From Notoacmeibacter ruber (GTDB taxonomy: Bacteria > Pseudomonadota > Alphaproteobacteria > Rhizobiales > Rhizobiaceae): DNA of 64,000 nt. This document shows positions 8,660 through 17,351 of this stretch, in pieces (the stretch's first letter is position 1; every line of letters starts with the position of its first letter). The position numbers were made by a program, and so were the translations under genes. A model generated the notes under the pieces. The model had not been told where the DNA came from, made no database searches, and saw only the letters and a list, made by a program, of their open reading frames with translations. The stretch is from positions 434,001 through 498,000 of the forward strand of contig NZ_RCWN01000001.1 in NCBI RefSeq assembly GCF_003668555.1, given 5' to 3'.

Positions 8660-9262
8660 ATGATCGACGGATGGGGAAGGCGAAAGCTCGCGCCGCTGAT
8701 CGATGGAATGGCGGATCGGGCTCTGGCCGTCGGTCTGTCGGCGAATGCGATGACGCTTATCGCTTTCGGCGTCGGTCTTCTTGCCGCCATTTGCGTCGCA
8801 GCAGGCTATACGCTTCTGGCCGTGCCTCTTCTTCTGCTGTCGCGTCTTGGCGACGGGCTGGACGGCGCGATTGCGCAGCGAACGAAAGCGACTGACTTTG
8901 GAGGATTTCTGGATATCGTTCTGGACTTCGCCTTCTATGGGGCGATCCCACTGGCGTTCGTCCTCCTCGATCCGGCCCGCAATGGCATCGCAGGATCGAT
9001 CCTGCTGCTGGCCTTCTACGTCAACGGAGCCAGCTTTCTCGCCTATGCCGTGATGGCCGAGAAGCGAGGTGCGAAGAGTACGGCGCGCGGCGAAAAGTCA
9101 CTGTTCTTTACCACCGGACTGGCAGAAGCCGGCGAGACGCTTTTCGTTTTTGTTCTCGCCTGCCTCTTCCCGTCCTGGTTTCCGCTAATTGCCATCCTCT
9201 TCGCCGGCGTGACGGCCTATACGACCCTGAGCCGGATCATGCTGGCACACAGAGACCTCTAG
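8660..9262 (+). CDS. CDP-alcohol phosphatidyltransferase family membrane enzyme
   Basis: Integral-membrane enzyme of 200 residues that should transfer a phosphoalcohol from a CDP-linked donor in phospholipid synthesis. The signature segment near residues 64-90 reads [12 protein letters not shown]...GGFLDIVLD, keeping the D-x2-D-G, G-x3-D and D-x3-D acidic residues that bind metals. The arginine of the usual A-R step appears as A-Q-R. Several hydrophobic helices follow. A GAGGGAC SD precedes the ATG. The alcohol acceptor cannot be read from the sequence. Its 3' end overlaps metZ by 4 nt, tail to tail. Confidence 0.85.
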   Translation: MIDGWGRRKLAPLIDGMADRALAVGLSANAMTLIAFGVGLLAAICVAAGYTLLAVPLLLLSRLGDGLDGAIAQRTKATDFGGFLDIVLDFAFYGAIPLAFVLLDPARNGIAGSILLLAFYVNGASFLAYAVMAEKRGAKSTARGEKSLFFTTGLAEAGETLFVFVLACLFPSWFPLIAILFAGVTAYTTLSRIMLAHRDL

Positions 9263-10449
9263 CGGCCGACGCCGTTCAGAGCCTGGTCCAGATCGGCGAC
9301 CAGATCGTCGGCATGTTCCAGACCGATCGAAAGGCGCACCGTGCCCGGTCCAATGCCCTGTTCCAGACGGGCGTCCTCACTCAGATTCTTGTGCGTCGTC
9401 GTGGCCGGGTGAGTGATGAGGCTTTTGGCATCGCCGAGATTGTTGGAGACGCGAATGATCTCCAGGGCGTTTTCCATAGCAAAAGCCGCGTCCTTACCGC
9501 CTTTCAGGTCGAAGCAGATCATCGTCGAACCGCCCTTCATCTGCGCTTTCGCCAGCGGGGCCTGAGGATGGTCGTCCCGACCAGGATAGATGACCTGCGC
9601 CACACTGTCGTGATTGGAAAGCCAGTCGGCGACCTGTCCGGCATTCGCGGTCTGCTTTTCAACCCGAAGGGACAGGGTCTCGAGACCCTTGAGGAGCGTC
9701 CAGGCGTTGAACGGGCTCATCGAGGGGCCGGTGTGACGGAAATAATCGTGCAGGTTCTCGTCGATCCATTCCTTGGATGACAGGACGATACCGCCGAGGC
9801 AACGGCCCTGGCCGTCGATATGTTTCGTCGCAGAATAGCAGACCACGTCGATGCCAAGCTCGATCGGCTTTTGCAGGACGGGCGTCGCGAACACATTGTC
9901 GATCACGGTCGTGATGCCGCGCGCTTTGGCGATCTTCGAGACGGCGGCGATATCGATCAGTGCCAGTGTCGGGTTGGTCGGACTTTCGAAGAAGAAGACC
10001 TTTGTATTGGCCTTGCAGGAGGCCTCCCACTCATCGGTGTTGGTGCCATCGATCAACGTGGTTTCGATGCCGTATTTCGGGGCAAGAGTTTCCACCACCC
10101 AACGGCAGGAGCCGAAAAGCTGCCTGGCCGCGACGATATGGTCGCCGGCCTGAAGCTGACAGAGAAGCGCCGCCGACACGGCCGCCATGCCCGATGCCAT
10201 TGCCCGCGCATCTTCCGCGCCTTCCAGCAGGCACATGCGCTTTTCGAACATGTCGACGGTGGGGTTGGCGTAGCGCGAATAGATGAAGCCGGGCTCTTCG
10301 CCCTTGAAGCGCGCTTCTGCCGCTTCCGCGCTGGGATAGACAAAGCCCTGTGTCAGGAAAAGCGCTTCCGAGGTCTCGCCATAAGCGCTGCGATTGATGC
10401 CGCCCTGCACCAGCTGGGTTTCGGGGTGGAGCTTCGAAAGATCGGCCAT
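9259..10449 (-). CDS. metZ: O-succinylhomoserine sulfhydrylase
   Basis: Cytoplasmic PLP enzyme of the Cys/Met-metabolism family that makes homocysteine directly from O-succinylhomoserine and sulfide in methionine synthesis. The 396 residues carry YSRYANPTVD near 57, the MASGMAA phosphate-binding turn near 84-90, and the PLP lysine K209 in SATKHIDGQGR, followed by the conserved TGPSMSPFNAW segment typical of MetZ rather than MetB. The ATG at 10449 follows GAGAAG. The leader contains a SAM-II riboswitch and an intrinsic terminator, so expression should fall when S-adenosylmethionine is plentiful. Acyl preference (succinyl against acetyl) is inferred from similarity. Confidence 0.93.
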   Translation of the reverse strand: MADLSKLHPETQLVQGGINRSAYGETSEALFLTQGFVYPSAEAAEARFKGEEPGFIYSRYANPTVDMFEKRMCLLEGAEDARAMASGMAAVSAALLCQLQAGDHIVAARQLFGSCRWVVETLAPKYGIETTLIDGTNTDEWEASCKANTKVFFFESPTNPTLALIDIAAVSKIAKARGITTVIDNVFATPVLQKPIELGIDVVCYSATKHIDGQGRCLGGIVLSSKEWIDENLHDYFRHTGPSMSPFNAWTLLKGLETLSLRVEKQTANAGQVADWLSNHDSVAQVIYPGRDDHPQAPLAKAQMKGGSTMICFDLKGGKDAAFAMENALEIIRVSNNLGDAKSLITHPATTTHKNLSEDARLEQGIGPGTVRLSIGLEHADDLVADLDQALNGVGR

Positions 10450-10460
10450 TTCTTCTCACC

Positions 10461-10510
10461 AAAACAAAAAACCGGCCGCGATAAGTCGCGCCCGGTCCGG
10501 ATCGCGGCCC
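10461..10510 (-). terminator. Intrinsic terminator between SAM-II aptamer and metZ
   Basis: On the minus strand GGCCGCGAT (10509-10501) pairs perfectly with ATCGCGGCC (10482-10474) and is followed by GG and then TTTTTTGTTTT (10471-10461). The apical loop contains further GC pairing. It lies directly downstream of the riboswitch and 11 bp before the metZ start, the position of a transcriptional expression platform. Confidence 0.8.
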
Positions 10511-10562
10511 CTTTAGCGACTTGTTTAACGTGGCTGCAAGCCGGCCGGCCAAATCACCACGA
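10509..10562 (-). promoter_or_regulatory. SAM-II riboswitch (metA element)
   Basis: The minus strand shows the SAM-II consensus in order: CGTGGTGATTTGGCC, then a GC-rich loop, GGCTTGCAGCCACG, TTAAACAAGTCGCTAAAGG. P1 forms between CGTGG (10561-10557) and CCACG (10533-10529), and the pseudoknot between GGCTTG and CAAGTC. These conserved bases are nearly invariant in alphaproteobacterial met leaders. S-adenosylmethionine binding is expected to reduce metZ expression. The adjoining terminator suggests control of transcription, although many SAM-II elements act on translation. Confidence 0.93.
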
Positions 10563-10570
10563 TGGAGGGT

Positions 10571-10602
10571 GCCTTACGCCCCGATCGTCCGGGACGCAAG
10601 GC
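10571..10602 (-). terminator. Strong hairpin after the 5'-nucleotidase gene
   Basis: Thirteen nearly continuous pairs (10571-10583 with 10590-10602, two G-T wobbles, 6-nt loop) lie 9 bp beyond the nucleotidase stop and just upstream of the SAM-II aptamer. No T-run follows, so it is a weak terminator at best. It could be a 3' stability hairpin or the start of the metZ leader. Confidence 0.4.
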
Positions 10603-10610
10603 TTAATCGA

Positions 10611-12128
10611 TCAGTTGATCGTGATGCGTGTGCCCTCGGGGGCCTTCACGTCGCCGATTTCACGAATATAGACCATCACATCGTTGGCCATCAGCTTGCC
10701 GCTTATCGAGTCGACCAGCACCTTGCCTTCGCTCATCACGGAATAGCCGTCGCCGCCACCGGCCATGTAGTCATTCGTGGCGACCTTGTAGTTGGCGCTT
10801 TCGTCGAGATCTTTGCCGTCGACTTTCACATCGGAAATGCGCGCCCCCGCTTCGGCGCTGGAGTCCACGCTGAAGGTGAGGCCCGAAACCTGCGGAAAGC
10901 GGCCGGCGCCTTCCTCGATCTGGCCAACCCCGTTCTCCAGTGCCTCCTTCACCTGCGCTCCGGTCATTTCCAGAAGCACAGTACGGTTGCCGAAGGGCAG
11001 TTCGGAGAGGACGTCGCGACGGGTGAGGGTAGAGCCGGCCGGGTAGGTTTTGTCCCCACGAATGCCGCCTCCATTGGTAATGGCGATATCCGCGCCGGTT
11101 GCCTTCTTCATCGCGTCGGCGATCAGGCTGCCCATGATCGTTTCCTGGCTGCGGACGGATGCGCGGCGGCTGTCGAGTTCCACGGAGGTGGTCCCGACAT
11201 CGACGTCGAGTTCCTTGTCGAGCGTGGCTTCATATTCCGCAACCTTTGCGGCGACGTCCGCATCCGGCTCGACATCCATCGTGTCGGTAAAGCGAAAGCT
11301 CGGTGTCCAGTCGACCTCGCGCGTCCCTTCTTCTTCGGTCACATCGAAGGTGACATCGACAGTGCCGATCCACATGGCATCATGACCGGATTCCAGCCCG
11401 GCGGAGCGGCCATTATAGTAGCTCCAGACCACGTGATTGTGTCCGGAGAGAACCAGGTCGACTGTTCCTTCCCGCACCATCTGCTCATTGAGCGGCAGGG
11501 CATTATGGCTGATCGCGACCACGAAATCCGCGCCCTGCGAACGCAGCGTCTCGGCCTGCTTTTCCGCCGCTGCCACGGGATCGGTGAAGGTGATCTCGTC
11601 GCCGGGGCTGGAAAGCTCTCCAGTGGTCAGTTCGGCCAGTCCGATGAAGCCGACCTTCACCGGGCCGAACTCCTTCATCATCGTCGGTTCGAAATCCTCG
11701 AACGGTGTTCCGTCGGCATTTTCGATATTGGCTGCCAGAAAGGGAAAGTCGGCCTTCGATAGCTGCGACATGGCGTTTTCGGAACCGAAATCATATTCAT
11801 GATTGCCCGGCGCCGCGACATCGAAACCGGCCATGTTGGCCAGTTCGATGATGTGCTCGCCCTTGTCGAAGCCCGACAGCAGCGAGGGCGATAGCATATC
11901 GCCGGCATGGACGACGACCGTATTGGGGTTGTCTCCGCGCTCCTTCTTGAAAACGCTGGCCATCTTGGCGAAGCCGCCGCGGCCATCATCATCGGGTGCC
12001 ATCTTGTCGCTGTCATTGACAAGGACGAAGGTGACTTCGGTGGTTTCGGCAAGGGCGATGCCGCCTGGCAGAAGGGTGGCGACGGCCATGCCGAGAACCG
12101 CACGGCGAGTAAGGGACATAAGAGACAT
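10611..12128 (-). CDS. Exported 5'-nucleotidase / metallophosphatase
   Basis: Periplasmic bifunctional phosphoesterase of 505 residues, likely 5'-nucleotidase or 2',3'-cyclic phosphodiesterase, that recovers phosphate and nucleosides. The N-terminus MSLMSLTRRAVLGM with a following hydrophobic stretch to ALAE looks like a Tat signal (TRRAVLG). The N-terminal calcineurin-like domain shows VVHAGDMLSPS, PGNHEYDFG and SGHNHVV. The C-terminal substrate domain shows ITNGGGIRGD and ATNDYMAGGGDGY. Some in-frame starts lie further upstream (to 12176), but ATG 12128 has GGAG at SD distance and places the signal peptide at the start. It reads toward metZ, with the riboswitch leader between. Confidence 0.9.
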   Translation of the reverse strand: MSLMSLTRRAVLGMAVATLLPGGIALAETTEVTFVLVNDSDKMAPDDDGRGGFAKMASVFKKERGDNPNTVVVHAGDMLSPSLLSGFDKGEHIIELANMAGFDVAAPGNHEYDFGSENAMSQLSKADFPFLAANIENADGTPFEDFEPTMMKEFGPVKVGFIGLAELTTGELSSPGDEITFTDPVAAAEKQAETLRSQGADFVVAISHNALPLNEQMVREGTVDLVLSGHNHVVWSYYNGRSAGLESGHDAMWIGTVDVTFDVTEEEGTREVDWTPSFRFTDTMDVEPDADVAAKVAEYEATLDKELDVDVGTTSVELDSRRASVRSQETIMGSLIADAMKKATGADIAITNGGGIRGDKTYPAGSTLTRRDVLSELPFGNRTVLLEMTGAQVKEALENGVGQIEEGAGRFPQVSGLTFSVDSSAEAGARISDVKVDGKDLDESANYKVATNDYMAGGGDGYSVMSEGKVLVDSISGKLMANDVMVYIREIGDVKAPEGTRITIN

Positions 12129-12262
12129 AGAGGGCTCCACACCATTGGGGGACATTATGCGGGCACAGGGCAGCACATCCCTTCCTCTTGGACAAGCTCT
12201 ATTGAGGCTTGTATCGGTCCGTCGTGACGGGCATGTGAAGCAGATGCAGGGAGAAGCGACCT

Positions 12263-13357
12263 ATGCCGGACCGTAAGACGGGCATCTTGCCAGACCGCGA
12301 CATTTTCACGCTGATGGAAAATGGCGCGCTTCAACTGTCTGAAGACATGGCGGAGCGGCAGTTGCAGCCCGCCAGCCTGGACCTGCGCCTCGGCAAGGTG
12401 GCCTATCGCGTTCGCGCGTCCTTCCTGCCGGGCCCGGAAGCCACGGTGGAAGATAAGCTGGAGCGCCTGGTTCTTCACGAGATCGATCTGACGAAGGGCG
12501 CGGTGCTGGAAACCGGCTGTGTCTATGTCGTTCCGCTTCTGGAGAAGCTGGCCCTGCCGGATGATATCTCCGCTTCGGCCAATCCGAAAAGTTCGACCGG
12601 TCGCCTCGACATCTTCACGCGTGTCATGGTCAATCGCGGCCCCGAATTCGACAAGATACCGGCCGGCTATCGGGGACCGCTTTGGATGGAGGTCTCGCCG
12701 CGGACTTTCCCGATCGTGGTACGCACGGGATCGCGACTGTCGCAGATCCGGTTTCGCATCGGCCAGGCCATATTGTCCGAGAGCGAACTGCAGGAACTGC
12801 ACGACGCGGAAACGCTCGTCGCTGCCGAAAAGCCGAACATCTCGGGCGGCGGTATCGCCTTGTCGGTCGATCTGCGAGGCACCGGCGAGGGGCCGATCGG
12901 CTATCGGGCAAAGCATCACACCGGCCTCGTCGACGTCGATCGGCCGGGCGGTTACGACCGGATCGACTATTGGGAGCCGCTACCGCGAACGGGGCAGGGC
13001 GAACTGGTTCTCGATCCCGACGAATTCTATATTCTCGTGAGCCGCGAGGCGGTTCACGTGCCACCGCGCCATGCCGCTGAAATGACGCCCTTCGATCCGC
13101 TCGTCGGTGAGTTCCGCGTGCATTATGCGGGCTTCTTCGATCCCGGCTTCGGTCATACGGATGCGGGAGGGCAGGGCGCGCGCGCCGTGCTCGAAGTGCG
13201 CAGTCATGAAGTCCCCTTCATCCTCGAACATGGGCAGATCGTCGGTCGGTTGATCTATGAACACATGAAGAGCTTGCCCGATGCGCTTTATGGACAAGAC
13301 CTTGCCAGCAATTATCAGGGCCAGGGCCTGAAGCTCAGCAAGCATTTCCGCTCGTAA
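12263..13357 (+). CDS. dcd: dCTP deaminase, double-length alphaproteobacterial form
   Basis: Supplies dUTP for thymidylate synthesis by deaminating dCTP. At 364 residues it is about twice the length of the enterobacterial enzyme. The N-terminal half carries QLQPASLDLRLG (near 33-44), SANPKSSTGRLDIF (near 105-118) and the PLWMEVSPRTFPI region, the dUTPase-like fold. The C-terminal half repeats the fold (FRVHYAGFFDPGFG, EVRSHEVPFILEHGQIVGRLIYE). This two-domain form is usual in rhizobia. It is followed by tRNA-Gly. There is no obvious operon partner. Confidence 0.93.
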   Translation: MPDRKTGILPDRDIFTLMENGALQLSEDMAERQLQPASLDLRLGKVAYRVRASFLPGPEATVEDKLERLVLHEIDLTKGAVLETGCVYVVPLLEKLALPDDISASANPKSSTGRLDIFTRVMVNRGPEFDKIPAGYRGPLWMEVSPRTFPIVVRTGSRLSQIRFRIGQAILSESELQELHDAETLVAAEKPNISGGGIALSVDLRGTGEGPIGYRAKHHTGLVDVDRPGGYDRIDYWEPLPRTGQGELVLDPDEFYILVSREAVHVPPRHAAEMTPFDPLVGEFRVHYAGFFDPGFGHTDAGGQGARAVLEVRSHEVPFILEHGQIVGRLIYEHMKSLPDALYGQDLASNYQGQGLKLSKHFRS

Positions 13358-13405
13358 GACTGCTTGACAGACGGCGCGCGCCGGTCGATCAATCGGCGCT
13401 GCGTC

Positions 13406-13479
13406 GCGGGTGTAGCTCAATGGTAGAGCAGTAGCTTCCCAAGCTAACGACGAGGGTTCGATTCCCTTCACCCGCTCCA
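13406..13479 (+). tRNA. tRNA-Gly (anticodon CCC)
   Basis: The cloverleaf is complete: acceptor GCGGGTG pairs with CACCCGC, the D-arm is GCTC..GAGC, the anticodon loop is TTCCCAA, the T-arm is GAGGGTTCGATTCCCTT, and CCA is encoded. The outermost anticodon-stem pair is G-A, leaving four pairs. The tRNA reads GGG codons. Confidence 0.97.
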
Positions 13480-13552
13480 GATTCCTTCCGAACCTGACTT
13501 GCGACTTGAATGCGCCCCCTTTGCTGCGTATCTGCGGAGCCGTAGAATCGCG

Positions 13553-13849
13553 ATGACGAAACAGACGGAGTACGTGGAGATGGCCGGGTCGGTGCAGAGA
13601 TTTCTGGGTGATTCGCCGCTGCGGGTCGCGCTCAAGCTCATCATCATCTCGTTCATCGTCGGCGTGTTCATGAGCTATTTCGACATCACCCCGCTCGAGG
13701 TGATCGACCGTTTCATAGGCATGATTGAATGGGCGTGGCAGAACGGCTACGAGGCGCTTTCCGGCTTCGCGTCTTATTTCGTGATCGGCGCGATCGTGGT
13801 GGTACCGATCTTCCTGATCAGTCGGCTTGTCACCTACCGGCGCGGCTAG
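13553..13849 (+). CDS. Small membrane protein, DUF6460 type
   Basis: Protein of 98 residues with two clear membrane helices (near 28-45 and 75-93) and a short conserved motif VQRFLGDSPLRVALKLIIIS near the start, found in small rhizobial membrane proteins of unknown function. Between the helices lies a region rich in acidic and aromatic residues (ITPLEVIDRFIGMIEWAW). An in-frame ATG at 13499 would add 18 residues without family resemblance; ATG 13553 is preferred. The stop overlaps the convergent deacetylase gene by 4 nt. Function is unknown. Confidence 0.75.
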   Translation: MTKQTEYVEMAGSVQRFLGDSPLRVALKLIIISFIVGVFMSYFDITPLEVIDRFIGMIEWAWQNGYEALSGFASYFVIGAIVVVPIFLISRLVTYRRG

Positions 13850-14754
13850 ACCAATTCTTCGGCCACACCGAAGACGATGGCGTGACGCCGCCCGAGACTT
13901 TCCATATTGCGGCTGTAGCCGCCGCCCAGAACGCAGGCGACGGGAATGCCTCGCTCACGAAGGAACGTCAGCGCCATGCGATCGCGGCGGGCCAGCCCTT
14001 CGTCCGTGAGCGACAAGCGACCCAGACGGTCCTCCTCATGCGGATCGACACCGGCCAGATAAAAGGCAAGATCCGGCTGGGGAAAGAAATGGATGGCGCG
14101 CTTTAGTCCATCGTCGAGGTGTTCCAGATAGGCTTCATCCTCCGTGCCGTCCGGCAGGTCGATATCGAGATCGCTTTTCGCCTTTATCAAAGGATAGTTC
14201 TTTGCTCCGTGTATGGAGAGGGTGAAGACGTTCGGCTCATCAGCGAAGATCATGGCGGTGCCATCGCCCTGATGAACATCGACATCGACGATCAGAATGC
14301 GCCGCGCTTCGCCACCGGCTCGCAGAACTTCCGCGGCGACCGCTACATCGTTGAAGACGCAGAAGCCCGCGCCGTGTTCACGCCGGGCGTGATGGCTGCC
14401 GCCGGCCGTGTTGCAGGCGAGCCCTTCCTCCAGAGCCAGCCTGCCTGTCAGAACTGTTCCGGCGCAGGCCAGGGCAGAGCGGCGCGCGACCCTTTCATTG
14501 ACCTCAAAGCCGATCATGCGCTCGATCTCCCGTGGGACGCTCTGATTGACGACGCGGTCGACATAGCCCCGCTGGTGAGCGAGGCCGAGCCAGGCCGCGG
14601 GGGCAGGCCCGGGCCTGTGAAGTGAAGCACGTTCCACGATGCCGCGTTCCGTCAGCGCCTTCATCAGCAGCGTATATTTGCCCATCGGAAACCGGTGCAC
14701 CGGCGAAAACCGCGCGTCGTAATCCGGATGGTGAACGATGGGGAGCCGCGTCAT
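13846..14754 (-). CDS. Histone deacetylase family protein (acetoin utilisation/HDAC fold)
   Basis: Zinc-dependent amidohydrolase of about 302 residues with the arginase/deacetylase fold. Visible catalytic elements are the tandem histidines in AGGSHHARREHGAGFC, the FNDVAVAA segment, the zinc ligands in IVDVDVHQGDGT, SIHGAKNYP, and the glycine-rich GGGYS near the end. Bacterial members act on acetylpolyamines or acetyl-lysine; the substrate here is not evident. ATG 14754 is chosen over an upstream TTG at 14796, which adds 14 low-complexity residues. No strong SD is visible for either. It is divergent from the MATE gene. Confidence 0.88.
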   Translation of the reverse strand: MTRLPIVHHPDYDARFSPVHRFPMGKYTLLMKALTERGIVERASLHRPGPAPAAWLGLAHQRGYVDRVVNQSVPREIERMIGFEVNERVARRSALACAGTVLTGRLALEEGLACNTAGGSHHARREHGAGFCVFNDVAVAAEVLRAGGEARRILIVDVDVHQGDGTAMIFADEPNVFTLSIHGAKNYPLIKAKSDLDIDLPDGTEDEAYLEHLDDGLKRAIHFFPQPDLAFYLAGVDPHEEDRLGRLSLTDEGLARRDRMALTFLRERGIPVACVLGGGYSRNMESLGRRHAIVFGVAEELV

Positions 14755-14923
14755 CGGGGTGGAGGGTAGGGGAACGAAACGCCCAGGCAATGACAATCAA
14801 ATTGATCGCCAAAGCTTGCGCTAACCCGAGCAGGATTGTCTCCCGCACATCATTCGGCTTTTGCAATCGCTGATCCCCCCTGTAGAGGGATAAGGAAGAA
14901 GCGAGAACGCAAGGCCGAAACAA

Positions 14924-16288
14924 TTGACGCATCCGACAGACAACGCCGGGATGCCCACTCGTCTGACCCACGGGGCGGTCTTCGCTATCGCTCTGCCGAC
15001 AACGCTGGCCTTCATGACGACGCCACTGATCGGCATCGTCGATACGGCGGTTGTCGGGCGGCTGGGGCAGGCGGCCCCGCTCGGCGGTCTGGCTGCCGGT
15101 GCGATCGTTTTCGATCTCGTCTTCGGATCGTTCAACTTTCTCCGATCCGGAACGACAGGCCTTGTTGCGCAGGCGAGCGGCAGAAACGATGCTCTGGAAG
15201 AACAGGCGATCCTCGTTCGGGCGCTTTTGATTGGCCTTGCTTTCGGTCTTGTCATCGCGATTGCAGGCCCTCTGATCGGTTGGGCGGGCCGGGCCTTCAT
15301 GAGCGCCGAGCCGGCCGTATCCGTTGCGATGACCGACTATATTCTGATCCGTGCGCTGTCCGCGCCGTTCGCGCTCGGCAATTATTCGCTGCTCGGCACG
15401 CTGCTGGGGCGTGGCCAGTCCGGCGCGGCGCTCGGCCTCCAGATTATCGTCAATGGGAGCAATATCGTGCTTTCGATCCTGCTGGGCCTCGTCTTCGGAT
15501 GGGGGCTGGAAGGTGTGGCGCTCGGAACCGTATTCGGTGAAATGATCGGCTTTGCCGCCGGCCTGGCGCTGATGGCTCGGATCTACCGGACGAATGGCCG
15601 CCCTTCGCTGGCGCGGATCATGGACCGCCCTGCATTCGGTCGGCTTCTGGCTCTCAATCGCGACATCATGATCCGGACCTTTGCCCTTTTGAGCGTCTTC
15701 GCGCTCTTTACCCGCGCGGGTGCCGGCATCGGAACCGTTCAGTTGGCGGCCAATGCCATTTTGCTCAACTTCTTCATGTTCGGCAGCTACCTGCTGGACG
15801 GGTTTGCGACGGCGGCCGAGCGTTTCGTAGGCCATGCCATCGGCGCCCGCCATCGTGAACCATTTCTGCGCGCCATAAAGCTCACCGCGCTCTGGGGCTT
15901 TGTCTTCGCCTTCGGCGTGGCGGCTGTGTTCTATCTTGCCGGAGATGAAATCATCGCCCTGATGACGACCGCGCCGGATGTGCGCCGCGTGGCGGGCATA
16001 TGGCTTCCGCTTGCTGCACTGACCCCGATCTCGGGCGTCCTCGCCTTTCAAATGGATGGGGCCTTCATTGGCGCCACCTGGGGCGCGGCCATGCGAAACA
16101 TGATGCTCGTCGCTCTCGCGCTTTTTCTCGGTGCGCTTTTTCTGATCGTTCCATCGTTCGGCAATGGCGCGCTCTGGGCTGCCCTTCACATATTTCTGCT
16201 GGCGCGGGGACTTCTCCTCCTGGCCATTCTGCCGATGATGATGAACCGGGAGTTCAGCCCACCAAAGGACGCTCGGCCCATTCCGTGA
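14924..16288 (+). CDS. MATE-family efflux transporter (DinF-like)
   Basis: Inner-membrane antiporter with about 12 predicted helices over 454 residues, exporting drugs or toxic metabolites with Na+ or H+. The opening LPTTLAFMTTPLIGIVDTAVVGRLG and the following LGGLAAGAIVFDLVF are characteristic of the DinF/NorM group, and a second pseudo-repeat begins near residue 235. The frame opens with TTG at 14924; an ATG at 14951 (residue 10) is an alternative. The substrate is unknown. The 3' end overlaps pyrD by 35 bp, tail to tail. Confidence 0.88.
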   Translation: MTHPTDNAGMPTRLTHGAVFAIALPTTLAFMTTPLIGIVDTAVVGRLGQAAPLGGLAAGAIVFDLVFGSFNFLRSGTTGLVAQASGRNDALEEQAILVRALLIGLAFGLVIAIAGPLIGWAGRAFMSAEPAVSVAMTDYILIRALSAPFALGNYSLLGTLLGRGQSGAALGLQIIVNGSNIVLSILLGLVFGWGLEGVALGTVFGEMIGFAAGLALMARIYRTNGRPSLARIMDRPAFGRLLALNRDIMIRTFALLSVFALFTRAGAGIGTVQLAANAILLNFFMFGSYLLDGFATAAERFVGHAIGARHREPFLRAIKLTALWGFVFAFGVAAVFYLAGDEIIALMTTAPDVRRVAGIWLPLAALTPISGVLAFQMDGAFIGATWGAAMRNMMLVALALFLGALFLIVPSFGNGALWAALHIFLLARGLLLLAILPMMMNREFSPPKDARPIP

Positions 16289-17351
16289 CGCTTTGATCTC
16301 TAATGGACCGGACCGTCTCACCCTGGGCTTTCAGCTTGGCATCCATCTGGCGCAGCAACCGGATCGGAAAGCGCGGACCCTCATAGACCATGACGGAATA
16401 GAGCTGCACCAGATCGGCTCCGGCCCGGATCTTCTCCAGAGCGCTGTCGGCGCTATGCACGCCACCGACACCGATCAGCGGCATGGCCGCGCCAACGCGC
16501 TGGCGCATCTTTGCAAGGACGGTGGTGGAAAGGTCGAAAAGCGGCTTGCCGGACAACCCGCCTGCTTGTGCGCCGGCCTCGCGATTCAGCAGTGGCGCAC
16601 GGGAAAGCGTGGTATTGGAAACAATCAGCCCATCGAGTCCGTATTGTTCGGCGGCCGCTGCGATATGGTCGAGGTCGGCTTCCTGCAGGTCGGGGGCTAT
16701 CTTCAGGAAGACGGGAATGGAGCGGCCTGCGTCTTCGGCGGCCGCATCCCGCGCCGCCATGACGCGCGCCAGCAGGTCCGAAAGGTTTTCGGCGCTTTGC
16801 AGATCTCGCAGTCCGGGCGTGTTTGGCGAGGAAATATTCACCGTGAAATAAGAGGCATAAAGGGCAAAGGTGGTGATGCCTAGGGCATAATCCGCTGCCC
16901 GGTCCTCACTGTCCTTGTTGGCGCCGATATTGACGCCGACCAGTCCACCCCGGTGACGCCGCTTCATCAAACGAAGCAGCGCCGCCTCATGGCCCTCATT
17001 ATTGAAACCGAGGCGGTTGATAACGCCCCTCTCGTTCGGCAAACGAAAGATACGGGGCTGCGGATTGCCCGATTGCGGTCGGGGGGTGACGGTGCCGACC
17101 TCGACGAAACCGAAGCCAAGCGCAAGCAGAGGATCGGGCACTTCGGCGTTCTTGTCGTAACCTGCTGCCATGCCGAGTGGATTGGGAAATGTAAGACCGG
17201 CAACGGTCGCCTTGAGTCTGGGAGACTGGTGCGGCGCGCCCGGACCGAGCATACGGCCCGCACCCGCCTTGAGCGCCGTGATGGAAAGGCCATGCGCCTT
17301 CTCCGCCTCAATGGACATCAGAGGCATCGTCGTCAGGCTGGTCGCTTTCAT
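16254..17351 (-). CDS. pyrD: Dihydroorotate dehydrogenase (quinone), class 2
   Basis: Membrane-associated FMN enzyme that oxidises dihydroorotate to orotate in pyrimidine synthesis and passes electrons to quinone. The 365-residue length and the N-terminal amphipathic extension (EAEKAHGLSITALKAG) mark class 2. Conserved blocks are NPLGMAAGYDKNAE, VEVGTVTPRPQ, NRLGFNNEG, the catalytic-serine region VNISSPNTPGLRDLQ, and VSNTT and GVGGV with ADLVQLYS for FMN binding. The ATG at 17351 overlaps the stop of the DUF952 gene (ATGA), so the two are coupled. The in-frame extension to 17411 lies inside DUF952 and was rejected. Confidence 0.96.
   Translation of the reverse strand: MKATSLTTMPLMSIEAEKAHGLSITALKAGAGRMLGPGAPHQSPRLKATVAGLTFPNPLGMAAGYDKNAEVPDPLLALGFGFVEVGTVTPRPQSGNPQPRIFRLPNERGVINRLGFNNEGHEAALLRLMKRRHRGGLVGVNIGANKDSEDRAADYALGITTFALYASYFTVNISSPNTPGLRDLQSAENLSDLLARVMAARDAAAEDAGRSIPVFLKIAPDLQEADLDHIAAAAEQYGLDGLIVSNTTLSRAPLLNREAGAQAGGLSGKPLFDLSTTVLAKMRQRVGAAMPLIGVGGVHSADSALEKIRAGADLVQLYSVMVYEGPRFPIRLLRQMDAKLKAQGETVRSIRDQSVTEWAERPLVG

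Noticed and set aside
10521..11762. 413-residue plus-strand frame over the riboswitch and nucleotidase
   Set aside because: It runs through the SAM-II element and antisense to the 5'-nucleotidase, with no family resemblance.
14504..16321. 605-residue minus-strand frame opposite the MATE gene
   Set aside because: Antisense shadow of a GC-rich membrane-protein gene; composition is Arg/Gln/Asp-rich with no recognisable domain.
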